Shown here in pieces: positions 42,427 through 52,669 of a stretch of DNA of 64,000 nucleotides. A program made the translations under genes and the position numbers. Below the pieces are notes generated by a model that saw only the letters and a list, made by a program, of their open reading frames with translations, did not search any database and was not told where the DNA came from. This DNA comes from Oligoflexus sp. (GTDB lineage: Bacteria; Bdellovibrionota_B; Oligoflexia; Oligoflexales; Oligoflexaceae): assembly GCA_014378195.1 (NCBI GenBank), contig JACMOC010000036.1:186001-250000 (forward strand). Direction: 5' to 3'. The first letter of the stretch is position 1. Every line of letters starts with the position of its first letter.

Positions 42427-45400
42427 TTAGTGCACAGAAAAAATGCGTTTCATAATCCGCAGACTCACACTTCTGAATCCGTCGATATAGGCATACGCCG
42501 CAGGAATTACCAGGAGCGTCAGAGCAGTTGAAGACAAGAGTCCCCCTATGATCGCAATCCCCATAGACGTTCTTTGAGCTGATGCTTCATTTAATCCGAC
42601 AGCGATGGGGAGCATCCCGGCTATCAAGGCAAAGGTTGTCATGAGAATGGGCCTGAGTCTGGTCCGTCCAGCAAGAATCATGGCTTCATTGCGCGGCATG
42701 CCTTCAATGACCTTTTGGTTGGCATAATCGACGAGGAGTATGGAATTTTTGATTGCAACGCCAAGCAGAAGAATGCAGCCAATCATGGAGAAGAGATCGA
42801 GAGATTTATGGGTGATATAGAGGGCGGCGAAGGCTCCACACATGGCTAAAGGAAGAACCAGCATGATCGTGAAAGGCGTAACAAAGGATTCATAGAGGGA
42901 ACACAACACGAGATAAATGAACACAACCGCCAAACAGAGGGCGATCACCATGTTATCGATCATTTCCGCGTAACTTTCGGCCTGACCGACAAACATGAAC
43001 TTCACATCCGGAGGGAGCTTTATATCTTTCGTCATGAAATCGCTCGTATCTTGCATAGATTGCGCCATGCCTGCTCCGCCTGGCGTCAGGTCTGCGGTTA
43101 TTTGAATATAGCGGGTACGGTTTTGTCGATTGATATTCGAAGGTCCCAATATTTTCTTGTAGGATGCAACGTCGCTGAGTCTCACATTGAAAAAATTCAT
43201 GTTCGGGACGAAAATTCCTGCCCAGTTATCTGCAAGGTTTCGCTGATTGTCCTGGACCCTTAAACGAACGTCATACTCTTCGCCGTTTTGTCTGTAAAAA
43301 GCTGGCGTGACACCCTCTACTTGGCTCCGCAGTTCGAGTCCGATTGTGTTGACCATCACGCCGAGGCGCTCCGCTTTTTTGGGGTCAATAGTAATCTGGA
43401 CTTCCGGCTTGCCAGGAGAGTAACTCATATCAACGTCTTTCAGTGCTGGGTTAGCCTGGAGCTTTTCAAACAGCAGTCGAGAGTATTTTTCGATTTCCTC
43501 AAAGTTCTGGCCAAGGACATTCACCATAAATGGCCTTAGATTACCGCCTATGAGGTCGATATCTTTGACGATGGGTTTGGCCTCCGCAAAATCCTTGCGC
43601 AACACTAACCTAAGCTTGTCTTTGAATTGTGAGGTATCGACATCCCGTTGTTTCCGTGGCACAAGTTGTACAAAAAATTCGGCAAAATCGTCTTCACCAT
43701 CTTTACCGACAGTCAATGACGTATGATCGACCTCTTTAAAACTCCTGATAATCGCATCGGCCTCTAGCGCTTTATCGCTCATCGCACTAAGACTCGTTCC
43801 AGGGGGAAGATCCAGCGTCACCAAAAATTCGCCAAAATCCTGAGCCGGGAGAAATGTTTTTGGCACGTGTTTGGCTAGCACGAGAGAGCCGGCAAACAAA
43901 GCTATCGCTACGAGGAGGACCAACCACGGGACGCGGTTTACACCGCGAAGGACCTGAACGTAAGCGTCTTCCAGCCTATCCTGCACCCAGTTAAAGGCGC
44001 GCAACACGCCGCCTATCGAATAATAATAGATGCCTTTTTTAGGACTGACGTGAATAGCACCGGCAAAGTATGCCGAAAGCATGGGCGCAACTGTCAGGGC
44101 ATCAAAGAGGGAGATAAGCATGGCAAAACAGATCGTTAAGCCAAATTCTTTGAAAAATTGACCGATAATTCCCTGAAGAAAGGCTATCGGACCAAACACG
44201 GCAATAACAGCGAGCGTTGTTGCTAACACAGCGAGAGTGACTTCCTGAGTGCCCTTTAACGCGGCAACGATGGGCTTTTCGCCTAACTCGATATGCCGGA
44301 AAATATTTTCCCGAACGACGATAGCATCGTCAACCAATAGACCGACGGCCAGACTCAATGCCAGCAAAGTCATCACATTGATTGTAAAACCACATATCTG
44401 CATCAGCACGAAGGCGCCGAGCAGCGAATTCGGTAGGGCGAGACTGGTGATAAGTGTTGATCGAGCACTCCCAAGAAAAAAGAACACCACCACGACCGTC
44501 AGGATAATGCCGAGGATGATTGACTCTTGCACATCATCAACGTTCTCCTTGATCATCTTTGATCCGTCCCGAATGAGATTCAGCTCAGGTTTGGTCGGAA
44601 GTGCCGCAAGTTTGACTTTGGTCTCGTCCAGTTTTTTCATGACGCCTTTAACAACCTCAAGCGTGTTAGCTCCCGATTGTCGGTGCACAAGAATAAACAC
44701 GGCCGGTGTGCCGTTATAAAAGGTTCGGTTCTGCTCGTCTTTCATCCCATCCTTGACAAGACCTAGATCTCTAATTCTTATCGGGACTTCATTGCCCATA
44801 AAATTGACTACGGTTGCACCGATTTCATCCAGTGACGAAAATTCCCCCAGGGTCCGAAACATAGAATCATGGGCACCTTCGGTAACCTTGCCTGCGGGTA
44901 TATTCATCCCCGCCGCTTTCAAACGCTGGGCTAAAACCGTCACCGATAGTTCGTGCTGTTTGAGTTTCGCTCTATCTAAAACGACTTCGATTTCTCGTTT
45001 TCGGCCGCCGACGATCTCGACAAGAGCCACTTGCGGAATCTGTTCAAAGGAAGGGCGAACGATGCGATCGGCAAGATCAAACAGTTCAGTCGGCGAAAGA
45101 TGGGCCTGCAGAGAAATAATCGATACCGGCTGTTCACTCGGATCAAGGCGTCGCACAAGGGGTTCTGAAATATCGCTAGGTAAATTATGCCGGGCAGCAG
45201 ACACCTTATCGCGTATCTGTTGTTCTGCATATTTTACATCGGTTTCCAGCGTGAATTCGGCGCTGACTATACTCAAGCCTTCGCGATTGAAAGACCGCAC
45301 GGCCTTAAGGCCAGGGGTGGACGCTATCTGTTCTTCTAGAACTTTGGAGACAAGTGTTTCAATCTCTTTGGGGCCAGCCCCCGCATAAGATGTATACACC

Positions 45401-45537
45401 GTAATGACTGGAAACGTAATATTCGGAAAAAGATCGACCCCGAGTTTTTTGAACGACATGACTCCGGCAAGCAACATCGTAACCACAACGGCGGTAATAA
45501 AAACGGGTCTTTTGATCGACAGTGCAGCGAGGTTCAT
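42427..45537 (-). CDS. RND family efflux transporter (HAE1/AcrB type)
   Basis: 1036 residues with 12 transmembrane helices and two large periplasmic loops. Proton-relay pair DD in TM4: LLVDDAIVVREN. The second half has the matching LLLGVAIKNSILLVDYANQ. The start MNLAALSIKRPVFITAVVVTMLL and the VDLFPNITFPVITV stretch are typical of HAE1/AcrB-type pumps. It couples drug or lipid efflux to the proton gradient. Its start overlaps the stop of the TolC-like gene by four bases. No membrane fusion protein gene is adjacent. Confidence 0.95.
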   Translation of the reverse strand: MNLAALSIKRPVFITAVVVTMLLAGVMSFKKLGVDLFPNITFPVITVYTSYAGAGPKEIETLVSKVLEEQIASTPGLKAVRSFNREGLSIVSAEFTLETDVKYAEQQIRDKVSAARHNLPSDISEPLVRRLDPSEQPVSIISLQAHLSPTELFDLADRIVRPSFEQIPQVALVEIVGGRKREIEVVLDRAKLKQHELSVTVLAQRLKAAGMNIPAGKVTEGAHDSMFRTLGEFSSLDEIGATVVNFMGNEVPIRIRDLGLVKDGMKDEQNRTFYNGTPAVFILVHRQSGANTLEVVKGVMKKLDETKVKLAALPTKPELNLIRDGSKMIKENVDDVQESIILGIILTVVVVFFFLGSARSTLITSLALPNSLLGAFVLMQICGFTINVMTLLALSLAVGLLVDDAIVVRENIFRHIELGEKPIVAALKGTQEVTLAVLATTLAVIAVFGPIAFLQGIIGQFFKEFGLTICFAMLISLFDALTVAPMLSAYFAGAIHVSPKKGIYYYSIGGVLRAFNWVQDRLEDAYVQVLRGVNRVPWLVLLVAIALFAGSLVLAKHVPKTFLPAQDFGEFLVTLDLPPGTSLSAMSDKALEADAIIRSFKEVDHTSLTVGKDGEDDFAEFFVQLVPRKQRDVDTSQFKDKLRLVLRKDFAEAKPIVKDIDLIGGNLRPFMVNVLGQNFEEIEKYSRLLFEKLQANPALKDVDMSYSPGKPEVQITIDPKKAERLGVMVNTIGLELRSQVEGVTPAFYRQNGEEYDVRLRVQDNQRNLADNWAGIFVPNMNFFNVRLSDVASYKKILGPSNINRQNRTRYIQITADLTPGGAGMAQSMQDTSDFMTKDIKLPPDVKFMFVGQAESYAEMIDNMVIALCLAVVFIYLVLCSLYESFVTPFTIMLVLPLAMCGAFAALYITHKSLDLFSMIGCILLLGVAIKNSILLVDYANQKVIEGMPRNEAMILAGRTRLRPILMTTFALIAGMLPIAVGLNEASAQRTSMGIAIIGGLLSSTALTLLVIPAAYAYIDGFRSVSLRIMKRIFSVH

Positions 45538-47111
45538 GAGGCGTCTCCGAACGATTTGAGTCGAGCTAGTATTCCCAGAATCTCGGCCTTGGATTTGATT
45601 GAATTAAGCTGGGCGCTCGCATAATCCTGCTCAAACATAAGCACCTGATACGTAGTGGTGCGCCCACTGCTCAGTCTTTGGCGCTCATAGGCAAGTTTCT
45701 CTTTTTGGGCCTCTTCGATATCGCCTGCAAGTTTGAGCCGCACCTGTGAATCACGAAGCTGCGTTTGTAGATCGTCCCAGTCCTGTCGCGCGTTAAATTC
45801 TCTGACGTCTTTATCAAGCTTCGCGGCTTCGCCCGTCTTGATAAGCCCTTCGCGGTCGCGATTGATGATGTCCTGATCCAGAGGGGTTGAAAACTTCACG
45901 CCGACAATATAGGTCGGATGTTTGTTTTGAACGGCACCAACTAGCGCTTGTTCCGACGTCCTGTCGAGGGCGTTAAAGGCCGCTGTACCAAAGACATCAA
46001 GCTGCGCCCTGTACTTTTCCCGACTCTGCTCGATATCGATCTGAGCCAACTTCTCCGCCTGCTTTGCGATTTCAACGTCGAGGCGTTTAACGCTTTCTAT
46101 CGCGGTCTGGCTCGCCTCATCCAAGTACACAAACGTCAGGGCTTTGCTGCTCAATGGCACGAGTTCGCCATCGACCTTATCGCCGCCGATGCCTCTTAAG
46201 GTATTAAATATGCGCTGGAGACTGGAGCAGTCCTTTTTCGCCTGCTCCAGTTCGTAGTATTTGACCTTGAGGCCTGAATCCGCTTGAAGAAGGTCTGCCT
46301 TGTCACCAAGCTGTGACGACGCTCGCCCTTTAGCCCAGTCTCGCAATTTCCGAAAACGCTCGATACTTCCTTCCTGCGTACGTACAGCCTCTTGCGCAAG
46401 TGCAAGTTGCCAGTAGATGTACTCGGCCTGTGCCAGGAGGCTTTTGACCTTATAGCGCTCGGAAAGCTGTTGTATGGTTATTTTAGTCAGGGTGCTATCC
46501 CGAACGAGGCCAAGATCTCGTCCCCCCCCACCTTTCAAGAGCGGTTGCACAAGATCGATCTGTGTGCGGGCTTCTGTATATTCACTTTGAGGGAGAAGCG
46601 ATTTTGTGGGGTTGGGAACATTTACGATCTGAGTGACAGTCGATCCGGGAACAGCTGGGTTCGGCAGCGCCAAGGGAACCGGAATGGTATTGGCGAACGT
46701 AGGTTCGTTGAGGTTGAAACGGGTGATGTTAAAACTGACCTGCGATTGAAGGCCGGATTCCCAGAGTTTTTGGACACCGGTGCTAATATTTGTAGCTTCG
46801 ATTCTGTCAGGGGCAAGGGGATTCACAGAAGGTTTGGAATCAACTGTATGGGATGCCTGCGTAAAAAACTGAGGGGTGTAAGCCATATCAGGAGTTGTCG
46901 ACCGAAGTTCCCCAGCCTCTATAGTTGTCGCCGCTATCTTCATCGTGCCGTTGGCGGCACGGACGCTATCGAGGTATTCATCAATAGATATCGTTCGTGT
47001 CGGCGTCTCGGCACGAGCCTGAGAATCCAAAAGAACGATCCAGATGATCAGGCTATTCCTTGCGACTGAAATAACACTGCGCGCAAGGGCTGGACGACCC
47101 TGTGATTTCAT
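45534..47111 (-). CDS. TolC-family outer membrane efflux protein
   Basis: 525 residues. Signal peptide through SQARA at residue 34. Two OEP repeats with long helices (EARTQIDLVQPLLKGGGGRDLGLVRDSTLTKITIQQL; RQDWDDLQTQLRDSQVRLKLAGDIEEAQKEKLAYERQRL) and a helix-turn like TTYQVLMFEQDYASAQ, which form the trimeric channel tunnel. ATG 47111 follows GGAGAG. Translationally coupled with the RND gene; together they would span both membranes if a fusion protein from elsewhere joins them. Confidence 0.93.
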   Translation of the reverse strand: MKSQGRPALARSVISVARNSLIIWIVLLDSQARAETPTRTISIDEYLDSVRAANGTMKIAATTIEAGELRSTTPDMAYTPQFFTQASHTVDSKPSVNPLAPDRIEATNISTGVQKLWESGLQSQVSFNITRFNLNEPTFANTIPVPLALPNPAVPGSTVTQIVNVPNPTKSLLPQSEYTEARTQIDLVQPLLKGGGGRDLGLVRDSTLTKITIQQLSERYKVKSLLAQAEYIYWQLALAQEAVRTQEGSIERFRKLRDWAKGRASSQLGDKADLLQADSGLKVKYYELEQAKKDCSSLQRIFNTLRGIGGDKVDGELVPLSSKALTFVYLDEASQTAIESVKRLDVEIAKQAEKLAQIDIEQSREKYRAQLDVFGTAAFNALDRTSEQALVGAVQNKHPTYIVGVKFSTPLDQDIINRDREGLIKTGEAAKLDKDVREFNARQDWDDLQTQLRDSQVRLKLAGDIEEAQKEKLAYERQRLSSGRTTTYQVLMFEQDYASAQLNSIKSKAEILGILARLKSFGDAS

Positions 47112-47285
47112 GTGCTCTCCGATGTCAGACCTTGGTCGAAAACATCCAATCCTGCAAGATCCGAGGCATGAGCGCTAGTTTTTTTGTTGACACAGTAAAG
47201 GCTGGTGAGGTCTTGATAGAGGAATGCCATGACGTGAATGAAATATGTCATAAACTAGTGGATAATATTCTGAAAAGGACACCTT

Positions 47286-47657
47286 ATGATTCATAGCCCA
47301 GGTTTTGAAAAACTCGTGAACAGCATACGGCAGGATGTCAAAGAAATCGAGGCGCAGGCCGTTGTGAAACTGCTGGAAAACAAAAAGCAGCCGATCCAAT
47401 TCATTGACGTTCGAGAGGAATCGGAGTGGGCAGCGGGCCATCTGCCCCATGCTCTTCACATCTCTAAGGGCGTTATCGAACGAGATATTGAAAAGATGGT
47501 GCCAGATAAAGCGGCTCCGATTGTCTTGTATTGTGGTGGCGGGTATCGCTCGGCTCTGACGGCCGTCAACCTTCAGTTGATGGGTTATACCAACGTGAAG
47601 AGTATGATCGGCGGTTATAAAGGATGGACTGAAGGGAAACTGCCTTTAACGATTTGA
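47286..47657 (+). CDS. Rhodanese-domain protein
   Basis: 123 residues. A single rhodanese domain: IQFIDVREESEWAAGHLPHALHIS, catalytic Cys83 in VLYCGGGYRSALTAVNLQLMGY, and closing YKGWTEGKLPL. Transfers sulfur or senses it. ATG 47286 has AAGGA upstream. No sulfur-metabolism genes are adjacent. An upstream in-frame-overlapping open frame (47168-47296) is not convincing. Confidence 0.95.
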   Translation: MIHSPGFEKLVNSIRQDVKEIEAQAVVKLLENKKQPIQFIDVREESEWAAGHLPHALHISKGVIERDIEKMVPDKAAPIVLYCGGGYRSALTAVNLQLMGYTNVKSMIGGYKGWTEGKLPLTI

Positions 47658-47797
47658 TGCCGACGTCTGTCAGCTTCACTCCGTTCTGCTGTTTAAAACA
47701 TACACTCCGGTTCAAACTGCTGTGTGGAAGGGCTTCAAAATGGCCCAAGACTTGCTAATCCTTCCTTGAGCGCTCCTGGCGTTCAAGGAGGCCTCCC

Positions 47798-48877
47798 ATG
47801 CAAATCGCGAAAGAAAAAACCAAACCTATAGTAGCAGCCCTTAAACTTGATTCGTCGGATCACTCGGTCCTTGCTGCGACGCGTTATTTCGCACGACGTC
47901 TGCATGCTCCCGTTGAATTGGTGCATTCTATCCGTCCCATATTAAGTTATGTAGGATCGGGCGACGCGACGGTCAATCCCTATTACGGTTATGAAATGAA
48001 CTTTGCTTTAAGCAGCGAAAGAGCGGCGCGCACTCAGTTGAGTCAGCTCGTGCAAACTCTTGATGACATTGAGGTAAGAGCGCATGTTGTTCGAGATTTT
48101 CCAGCTGACGCCGTGCTCGGTGTAGTCCAGGATTATAGCGCCTCGATGATAGTGTGCGGCGTGAGAAGCAAAGACCAGGAAAAAGACGGAAAATCTTTCC
48201 TTTCAGGTCTTTCCACAGGTTTGACACTGGCATCTGAAGCGACGGTGCCTGTCCTCCTGGTTCCGCCGGACCTTTTAGGTTTCAACGATCCTTTGCGTTT
48301 ACTGATTGCTGACAACCTCGAGAGTGAGGGAGACTTCGCTCTTGAGACCGCTATGAAGCTCGCTAATGATCTGCACGCGGAACAGCTTGTTCACGTTCAT
48401 GTTCAAAATGCGACCTTCCGCGAGATCGACCACATGATCGACTCTGTCCGAGAGTCGATGATACGTGGTCAAATGCCATCTGATCCGCTCTTAAACCGGG
48501 AGCTTTATATGGAGCGTATAAGCGCGCAGACTGTCGAAGAAATGGTGAGGCGATGCCGGGAGCACAATATTCATGCTCTCAACAGCACGCTCTATGAAGC
48601 GGTTTGTCGTTTTGGTCATCCGGCAGAGGAGGTTCACAACGAAGTTCTTAACCGCGAAATTCAGCTCATGATTTTTGGCCGCCATCATTTGATCCGTAAA
48701 CATACTCTATCGCTCGGCCGCATCCCTTATAACGCTATGATCGAGGACCGCGTTGCAACGCTCGTGGTTCCTGATGACGCTCATTATGAGATGGACACTG
48801 CGGGAGCTTTCCAAAGAGAAGACAGGCGTGAAGCCCGTTTTGGACACACCACAAATTTTCGAGGTAATCATGTATGA
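47798..48877 (+). CDS. Two-domain universal stress protein (UspA family)
   Basis: 359 residues. Two tandem Usp units: residues 9-150 (IVAALKLDSSDHSVLAATRYF...MIVCGVRSKDQ...SGLSTGLTLASEATVPVLLV) and about 160-335 (RLLIADNLESEGDFALETAMKLANDL...LMIFGRHHLIRKH...YNAMIEDRVATLVV). The G-rich ATP-site loops are only partly kept, especially in the second unit (SLGRIPYN). Cytoplasmic, no signal peptide. Its stop overlaps the next gene's start by four bases (ATGA). Confidence 0.88.
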   Translation: MQIAKEKTKPIVAALKLDSSDHSVLAATRYFARRLHAPVELVHSIRPILSYVGSGDATVNPYYGYEMNFALSSERAARTQLSQLVQTLDDIEVRAHVVRDFPADAVLGVVQDYSASMIVCGVRSKDQEKDGKSFLSGLSTGLTLASEATVPVLLVPPDLLGFNDPLRLLIADNLESEGDFALETAMKLANDLHAEQLVHVHVQNATFREIDHMIDSVRESMIRGQMPSDPLLNRELYMERISAQTVEEMVRRCREHNIHALNSTLYEAVCRFGHPAEEVHNEVLNREIQLMIFGRHHLIRKHTLSLGRIPYNAMIEDRVATLVVPDDAHYEMDTAGAFQREDRREARFGHTTNFRGNHV

Positions 48878-49230
48878 ATACGTTTATAATTCCTAACGCG
48901 CGTACTGTGAAAATACTTCTGACAGGAAGCCTTCTTATAGCAAGCGGCGCGTTTGCCGATGCATCCTCGACATCACAAACAGCTCTATTTCCCTCGAGCG
49001 ATGGCGGTCTTTCGGCCGACGCAGGACGTGCCATGGAAAAGCAGCCGGCAGGCAGTACAGAATTCCAAAGGACTTGTCCACAATCTGTCGGGGATGCCTA
49101 TGATACGACGTCCGATCTGGCTTGGAATATACTTGAAGTGGGAATCCAGGTGCATCCCGATCAGAAGCCTGCGCCCAAACTCCAGGCTTATACCCGTTAC
49201 ACGTGTATGAGACCCCTGGATCGTCCGTAA
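48874..49230 (+). CDS. Small secreted protein coupled to UspA gene
   Basis: 118 residues. Signal peptide region ARTVKILLTGSLLIASGAFA, then a mature part of about 90 residues, low in hydrophobics, with two cysteines (RTCPQSVGDAYDTTSDLAWN and YTRYTCMRPLDRP) that may form a disulfide. Unknown family. The four-base overlap with the UspA gene indicates co-translation. A terminator follows. Confidence 0.75.
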   Translation: MNTFIIPNARTVKILLTGSLLIASGAFADASSTSQTALFPSSDGGLSADAGRAMEKQPAGSTEFQRTCPQSVGDAYDTTSDLAWNILEVGIQVHPDQKPAPKLQAYTRYTCMRPLDRP

Positions 49231-49253
49231 TTGGGGTCACCCACGAAGTTTAA

Positions 49254-49284
49254 AACAAAGGGCCTAAAAGGCCCTTGTTTTTTA
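49254..49284. terminator. Bidirectional terminator
   Basis: AAACAAAGGGCC/GGCCCTTGTTT hairpin with loop TAAAA and one bulge, flanked by A and T runs; it lies between two convergent genes (stops at 49230 and 49282). Confidence 0.8.
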
Positions 49285-51381
49285 GGATTTGAGCCCAAGC
49301 TTCTGTGCGAGATAACTCCACTCTAAAGCCGAACGTTTGGCCCGCTGCTGGAGATCGGCACTTGCGCTGTGCCCACCTTCAATATTTTCATAATATAAAA
49401 ATGGCTTTTTATACTCTTCCATACGAGCGGCCATCTTCCGCGCATGCCCGGGATGAACTCTATCATCCGCAGTCGAAGTAACAAAAAAGACTTCGGGATA
49501 AGTTTTTTTAGGGCTCAAATTCTGGAACGGCGAATAGGCTTCAAGCACTTTTCGCATCTTGGGATCATCGGGATTGCCATATTCAGCCATCCAGCTCGCG
49601 CCTGCTAAGAGCTTATGGTAGCGCAGCATATCGAGAAGTGGAACCTGGCATACCACTGCGTTATAAAGCTCAGGATGCTGCGTGAAACTTGCGCCCATAA
49701 GCAAGCCTCCGTTACTCCCTCCTTGGATGCCCAGGTGCTCAGGCGTCGTTATGCCCTTGGTGATCAAGTCTTTCGCGACGGCGGCAAAGTCATCGAAGGC
49801 CTTTTGTCGATGTTCTAAAAGAGCCGCTTGATGCCAACGCGGTCCAAATTCACCGCCGCCTCGAATGTTCGCTAGAACGTAAACCCCGCCTTTTTCAAGC
49901 CACAATTTGCCAGCCACTGCGAGATAACTCGGATGCATCGAGACTTCGAACCCGCCATAGCCATACAACAGAGTGGGATTTTTGCCATCCTTTTTCATCG
50001 ATTTCGCGTGAATGATGAAATATGGTATTTTCTCGCCATCGGTGCTGGTTGCAAACTCTTGGGCGATCATCAGACCTTCGGTATGAAAACGCGGTGGAAG
50101 CTGTGTAATCAGATGTTTCTCGAGTGTCCCACCGTCCATTGCATACAAACTGCTGGGCGTGAGAAAATCTTCGTACCCGATCAGCATGCGATTCGTCGTG
50201 TCATCGGTGGAAACCAGAGCGATTGAACCGGTTGTTTCTAACGGCAGATCCTTTTGGGTCCAGCTTGTTTTGTCCCCATTCAACTCAAAACGGATGACGC
50301 GACTCCGGACGTTGTCGAGAAGATTAGCATAAACAAAGTCTTTGCTGATCTCGATCGTATCAAGAGATTGATGGCTGTTTGGTGTAAAAACGAGCTGGTA
50401 AGGGGTATTGCCCTTGAGAAGTTCGGCAAACGGTACTGAGATCAGAGAACCGGCGGGAAACGTGCCGAGCTGCTTTCTGTTGCTAAACAAAAACTGGCCT
50501 TTGTGCAGACCTTTCATTTCGACATCAATGGGAAGAGGGAGTTTAAATGGTTGGCCTTCTTTATCGACCCAGAGCTCGGAGGTATAAAAACTCAAACCGC
50601 GCGAGTAAAATACATATTCTTTGTCTTCGTTTTCATCATGGCTTACCCAACCATTGACTGATACGTCGCTCTTTTCTCCACGGAACACGATTGGGGCTTT
50701 ATCGGCTTTATCGCCGCGTTTCCAGCGCCTTACTTCAAGAGCATAGCCTGAGTCGGTCTGGGTGGCCGCAGTTAAGGCATTATTAAACAGAAGTTCGTCT
50801 TTATTCACCCAGTGAACAGAAGACTTGGACGCTGGGAGTTCGAACCCACCGGCGACAAATTCTCTTTTTTCAAGATTGAACTCTCCCAGAAAAGAAGCAT
50901 CACTGCCGCCTTCCGAAAGAGTCACAAGACAGCGGTTTTCGTCTTTGCGCAGACATTCGACGCCGCCATAAACATAGTTTTTGCCGCTTGATTTGGCGAG
51001 GGCGTCGACATCCAAAAGCGTGTCCCATTGAGGCTTGCCATCTCGGTAGGCACTCCAGGGGCTTCGCCGCCAAATGCCTTTCACATGGTCAGCGTCCTGC
51101 CAGAAATTGTAAACGAAATCCTTGCGGATGGAGCCATAGGCGATTTTATCTTTGGCTTGAAGTATGCCTAAGGCGTCGGTTTTCATCTTCGCATAAGTGG
51201 TCGTTTTTTCTAGCCTATTGAGGCTCCGCTCATTGTGCTCTTTGACCCATCCCAGACTCTTGTCGCTATGAAGGTCTTCAAGCCAATCGTAATCCTTGTC
51301 GCTTTTGAGGGGAGCGGCGGTCCCTAAAGTGGATGTCGTCACGATGATTCCTAGCAAACAGTTACGTAAAAAACTTTTCAA
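49282..51381 (-). CDS. Prolyl oligopeptidase family (S9) serine peptidase, secreted
   Basis: 699 residues. Signal peptide ends near residue 23 (TLGTAA). A beta-propeller (about 80-420) gates a C-terminal alpha/beta hydrolase. Catalytic Ser is in GIQGGSNGGLLMG, the Asp in FFVTSTADDRVHPGH and the His in EGGHSASADLQQR. S9A family enzymes cut short peptides after Pro or related residues. The N-terminal DYDWLEDLHSDKSLGWVKEHN is typical. Its start follows GGAGGCAACTC. Single gene, secreted to the periplasm or outside. Confidence 0.94.
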   Translation of the reverse strand: MKSFLRNCLLGIIVTTSTLGTAAPLKSDKDYDWLEDLHSDKSLGWVKEHNERSLNRLEKTTTYAKMKTDALGILQAKDKIAYGSIRKDFVYNFWQDADHVKGIWRRSPWSAYRDGKPQWDTLLDVDALAKSSGKNYVYGGVECLRKDENRCLVTLSEGGSDASFLGEFNLEKREFVAGGFELPASKSSVHWVNKDELLFNNALTAATQTDSGYALEVRRWKRGDKADKAPIVFRGEKSDVSVNGWVSHDENEDKEYVFYSRGLSFYTSELWVDKEGQPFKLPLPIDVEMKGLHKGQFLFSNRKQLGTFPAGSLISVPFAELLKGNTPYQLVFTPNSHQSLDTIEISKDFVYANLLDNVRSRVIRFELNGDKTSWTQKDLPLETTGSIALVSTDDTTNRMLIGYEDFLTPSSLYAMDGGTLEKHLITQLPPRFHTEGLMIAQEFATSTDGEKIPYFIIHAKSMKKDGKNPTLLYGYGGFEVSMHPSYLAVAGKLWLEKGGVYVLANIRGGGEFGPRWHQAALLEHRQKAFDDFAAVAKDLITKGITTPEHLGIQGGSNGGLLMGASFTQHPELYNAVVCQVPLLDMLRYHKLLAGASWMAEYGNPDDPKMRKVLEAYSPFQNLSPKKTYPEVFFVTSTADDRVHPGHARKMAARMEEYKKPFLYYENIEGGHSASADLQQRAKRSALEWSYLAQKLGLKS

Positions 51382-51445
51382 AACGAGTTGCCTCCCTTGG
51401 AAGCCATCAAATTACGGCGCAAAGAGGCCTGTGTAAAGGAAATGC

Positions 51446-52669
51446 TTAATCCCCGTCAAGAGGGTTCACGCCCTTTTCGTCTTCGAGTGGCGACTGTGGT
51501 TTTTCGGGCGTTTGAGTGTCCCCTGGAGCAGTCGGTTCAGGCGGTGGAAGGGTCGGATCGACTGCAGGTCCAGAATTGTTTAACGATTCTGTTGCATCCA
51601 AAGATTCGTCCTTGAGCGCATCAGGCGCGGACTTTGACGCTGATTTATTCTTTTTGGAGGCTTTGTTTTTGGCCTTCATTTTGACTTTGGATTTGGTTTT
51701 AGCGTCCTGAGAAGCCGGCGACACCTCGGGGGGAGGATTGAGCTCGACAGATGGAATATCCTTGAAGGATTCCGCAAAACTTTCAACTTCAACGGCTGCT
51801 TCGCCATCGAGACGAAAGAGCTGAAAATTGTCAGTTCCACTCCAGTTGCTGCGAAGGAGAGTATAGAGACCCCCATCTTTTTGGAAGGCCATGACTGGCA
51901 GAACTTTTTTGCCCTGATTAAACCAATCCCCCTCAAAGATATACGTCGTGCCAGCCTCCCACCAACATCCCGTGCCCTCACTCCCATTCGTTTTACGGGC
52001 TTCGTAGGTTCCGTCGATCGTATTGAGCTGGAGCCAGGCGGAGTCCGCGCTTTTTTTGACTAAGGTCTGAGCCTGGCAGCTTTGCCCCACACGGGTCATC
52101 AACACACTGTAACTCAGGGGAGGAAATGCGCCGATGTTCCAGCATCGCTGGACAGTTTGGTCAACAGCGAACTGTTTCACCAGAGCCTGCTTTTCAGCTG
52201 GGGAGCATTCCGTGACAGTAGACGCTTCGCAAGATTCGTCCGCGCAAATGCCGATCGGTTTGAGGTCTTTCGTATCGGCGAGCAAAACACAAACGCTCAA
52301 GGGTTCCGCCGGAAGCGAAAAGCGGCGGCCATCATATTGGAGATCATAAAATTTGCTATCGCTACAAAGTACTTTTTTGAAACGCTCAGGCTCCCGCACC
52401 ATAACATCACTGACTGAGAGCAGACTTGCCACAGTCGCGACGGCAAGAGGTGGTGAGTTTGTCTCAATCCCAGGAGCCACCGGCGCGGATCCCTTGCTGG
52501 GTTGAACACCGTCGGCATTGAAGCTAGACTCGTGCGGGGCGGCGCTGGGGGGCATAGCGTCGGGATCAGGAGCGGTGCTCTCATGAGTGCAGGCACCTTG
52601 GACAAGGGCAGTGCAGAGAAGGAGCGCTATCCAAATATCACGCTTCGAAAAGGGCAGAGTTTTGAACAC
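51446..52669 (-). CDS. Lipoprotein with Lys/Ser/Pro-rich tail
   Basis: 407 residues. Lipobox VQGAC gives lipidated Cys27, followed by a Pro/Ala/Ser spacer. Residues 85-300 form a domain with eight or so cysteines (for example ADESCEASTVTECSP and QSCQAQTL), unknown to me. The last 100 residues are a low-complexity tail rich in K, S, A and P. Start GTG 52669 behind AGGTG. No context clue; the next gene upstream on this strand, at 52810-54027, is an SDR. Confidence 0.8.
   Translation of the reverse strand: MFKTLPFSKRDIWIALLLCTALVQGACTHESTAPDPDAMPPSAAPHESSFNADGVQPSKGSAPVAPGIETNSPPLAVATVASLLSVSDVMVREPERFKKVLCSDSKFYDLQYDGRRFSLPAEPLSVCVLLADTKDLKPIGICADESCEASTVTECSPAEKQALVKQFAVDQTVQRCWNIGAFPPLSYSVLMTRVGQSCQAQTLVKKSADSAWLQLNTIDGTYEARKTNGSEGTGCWWEAGTTYIFEGDWFNQGKKVLPVMAFQKDGGLYTLLRSNWSGTDNFQLFRLDGEAAVEVESFAESFKDIPSVELNPPPEVSPASQDAKTKSKVKMKAKNKASKKNKSASKSAPDALKDESLDATESLNNSGPAVDPTLPPPEPTAPGDTQTPEKPQSPLEDEKGVNPLDGD

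Noticed and set aside
47168..47296. Short frame before the rhodanese gene
   Set aside because: GAGG is too close to ATG and the frame overlaps the rhodanese start; composition not protein-like.
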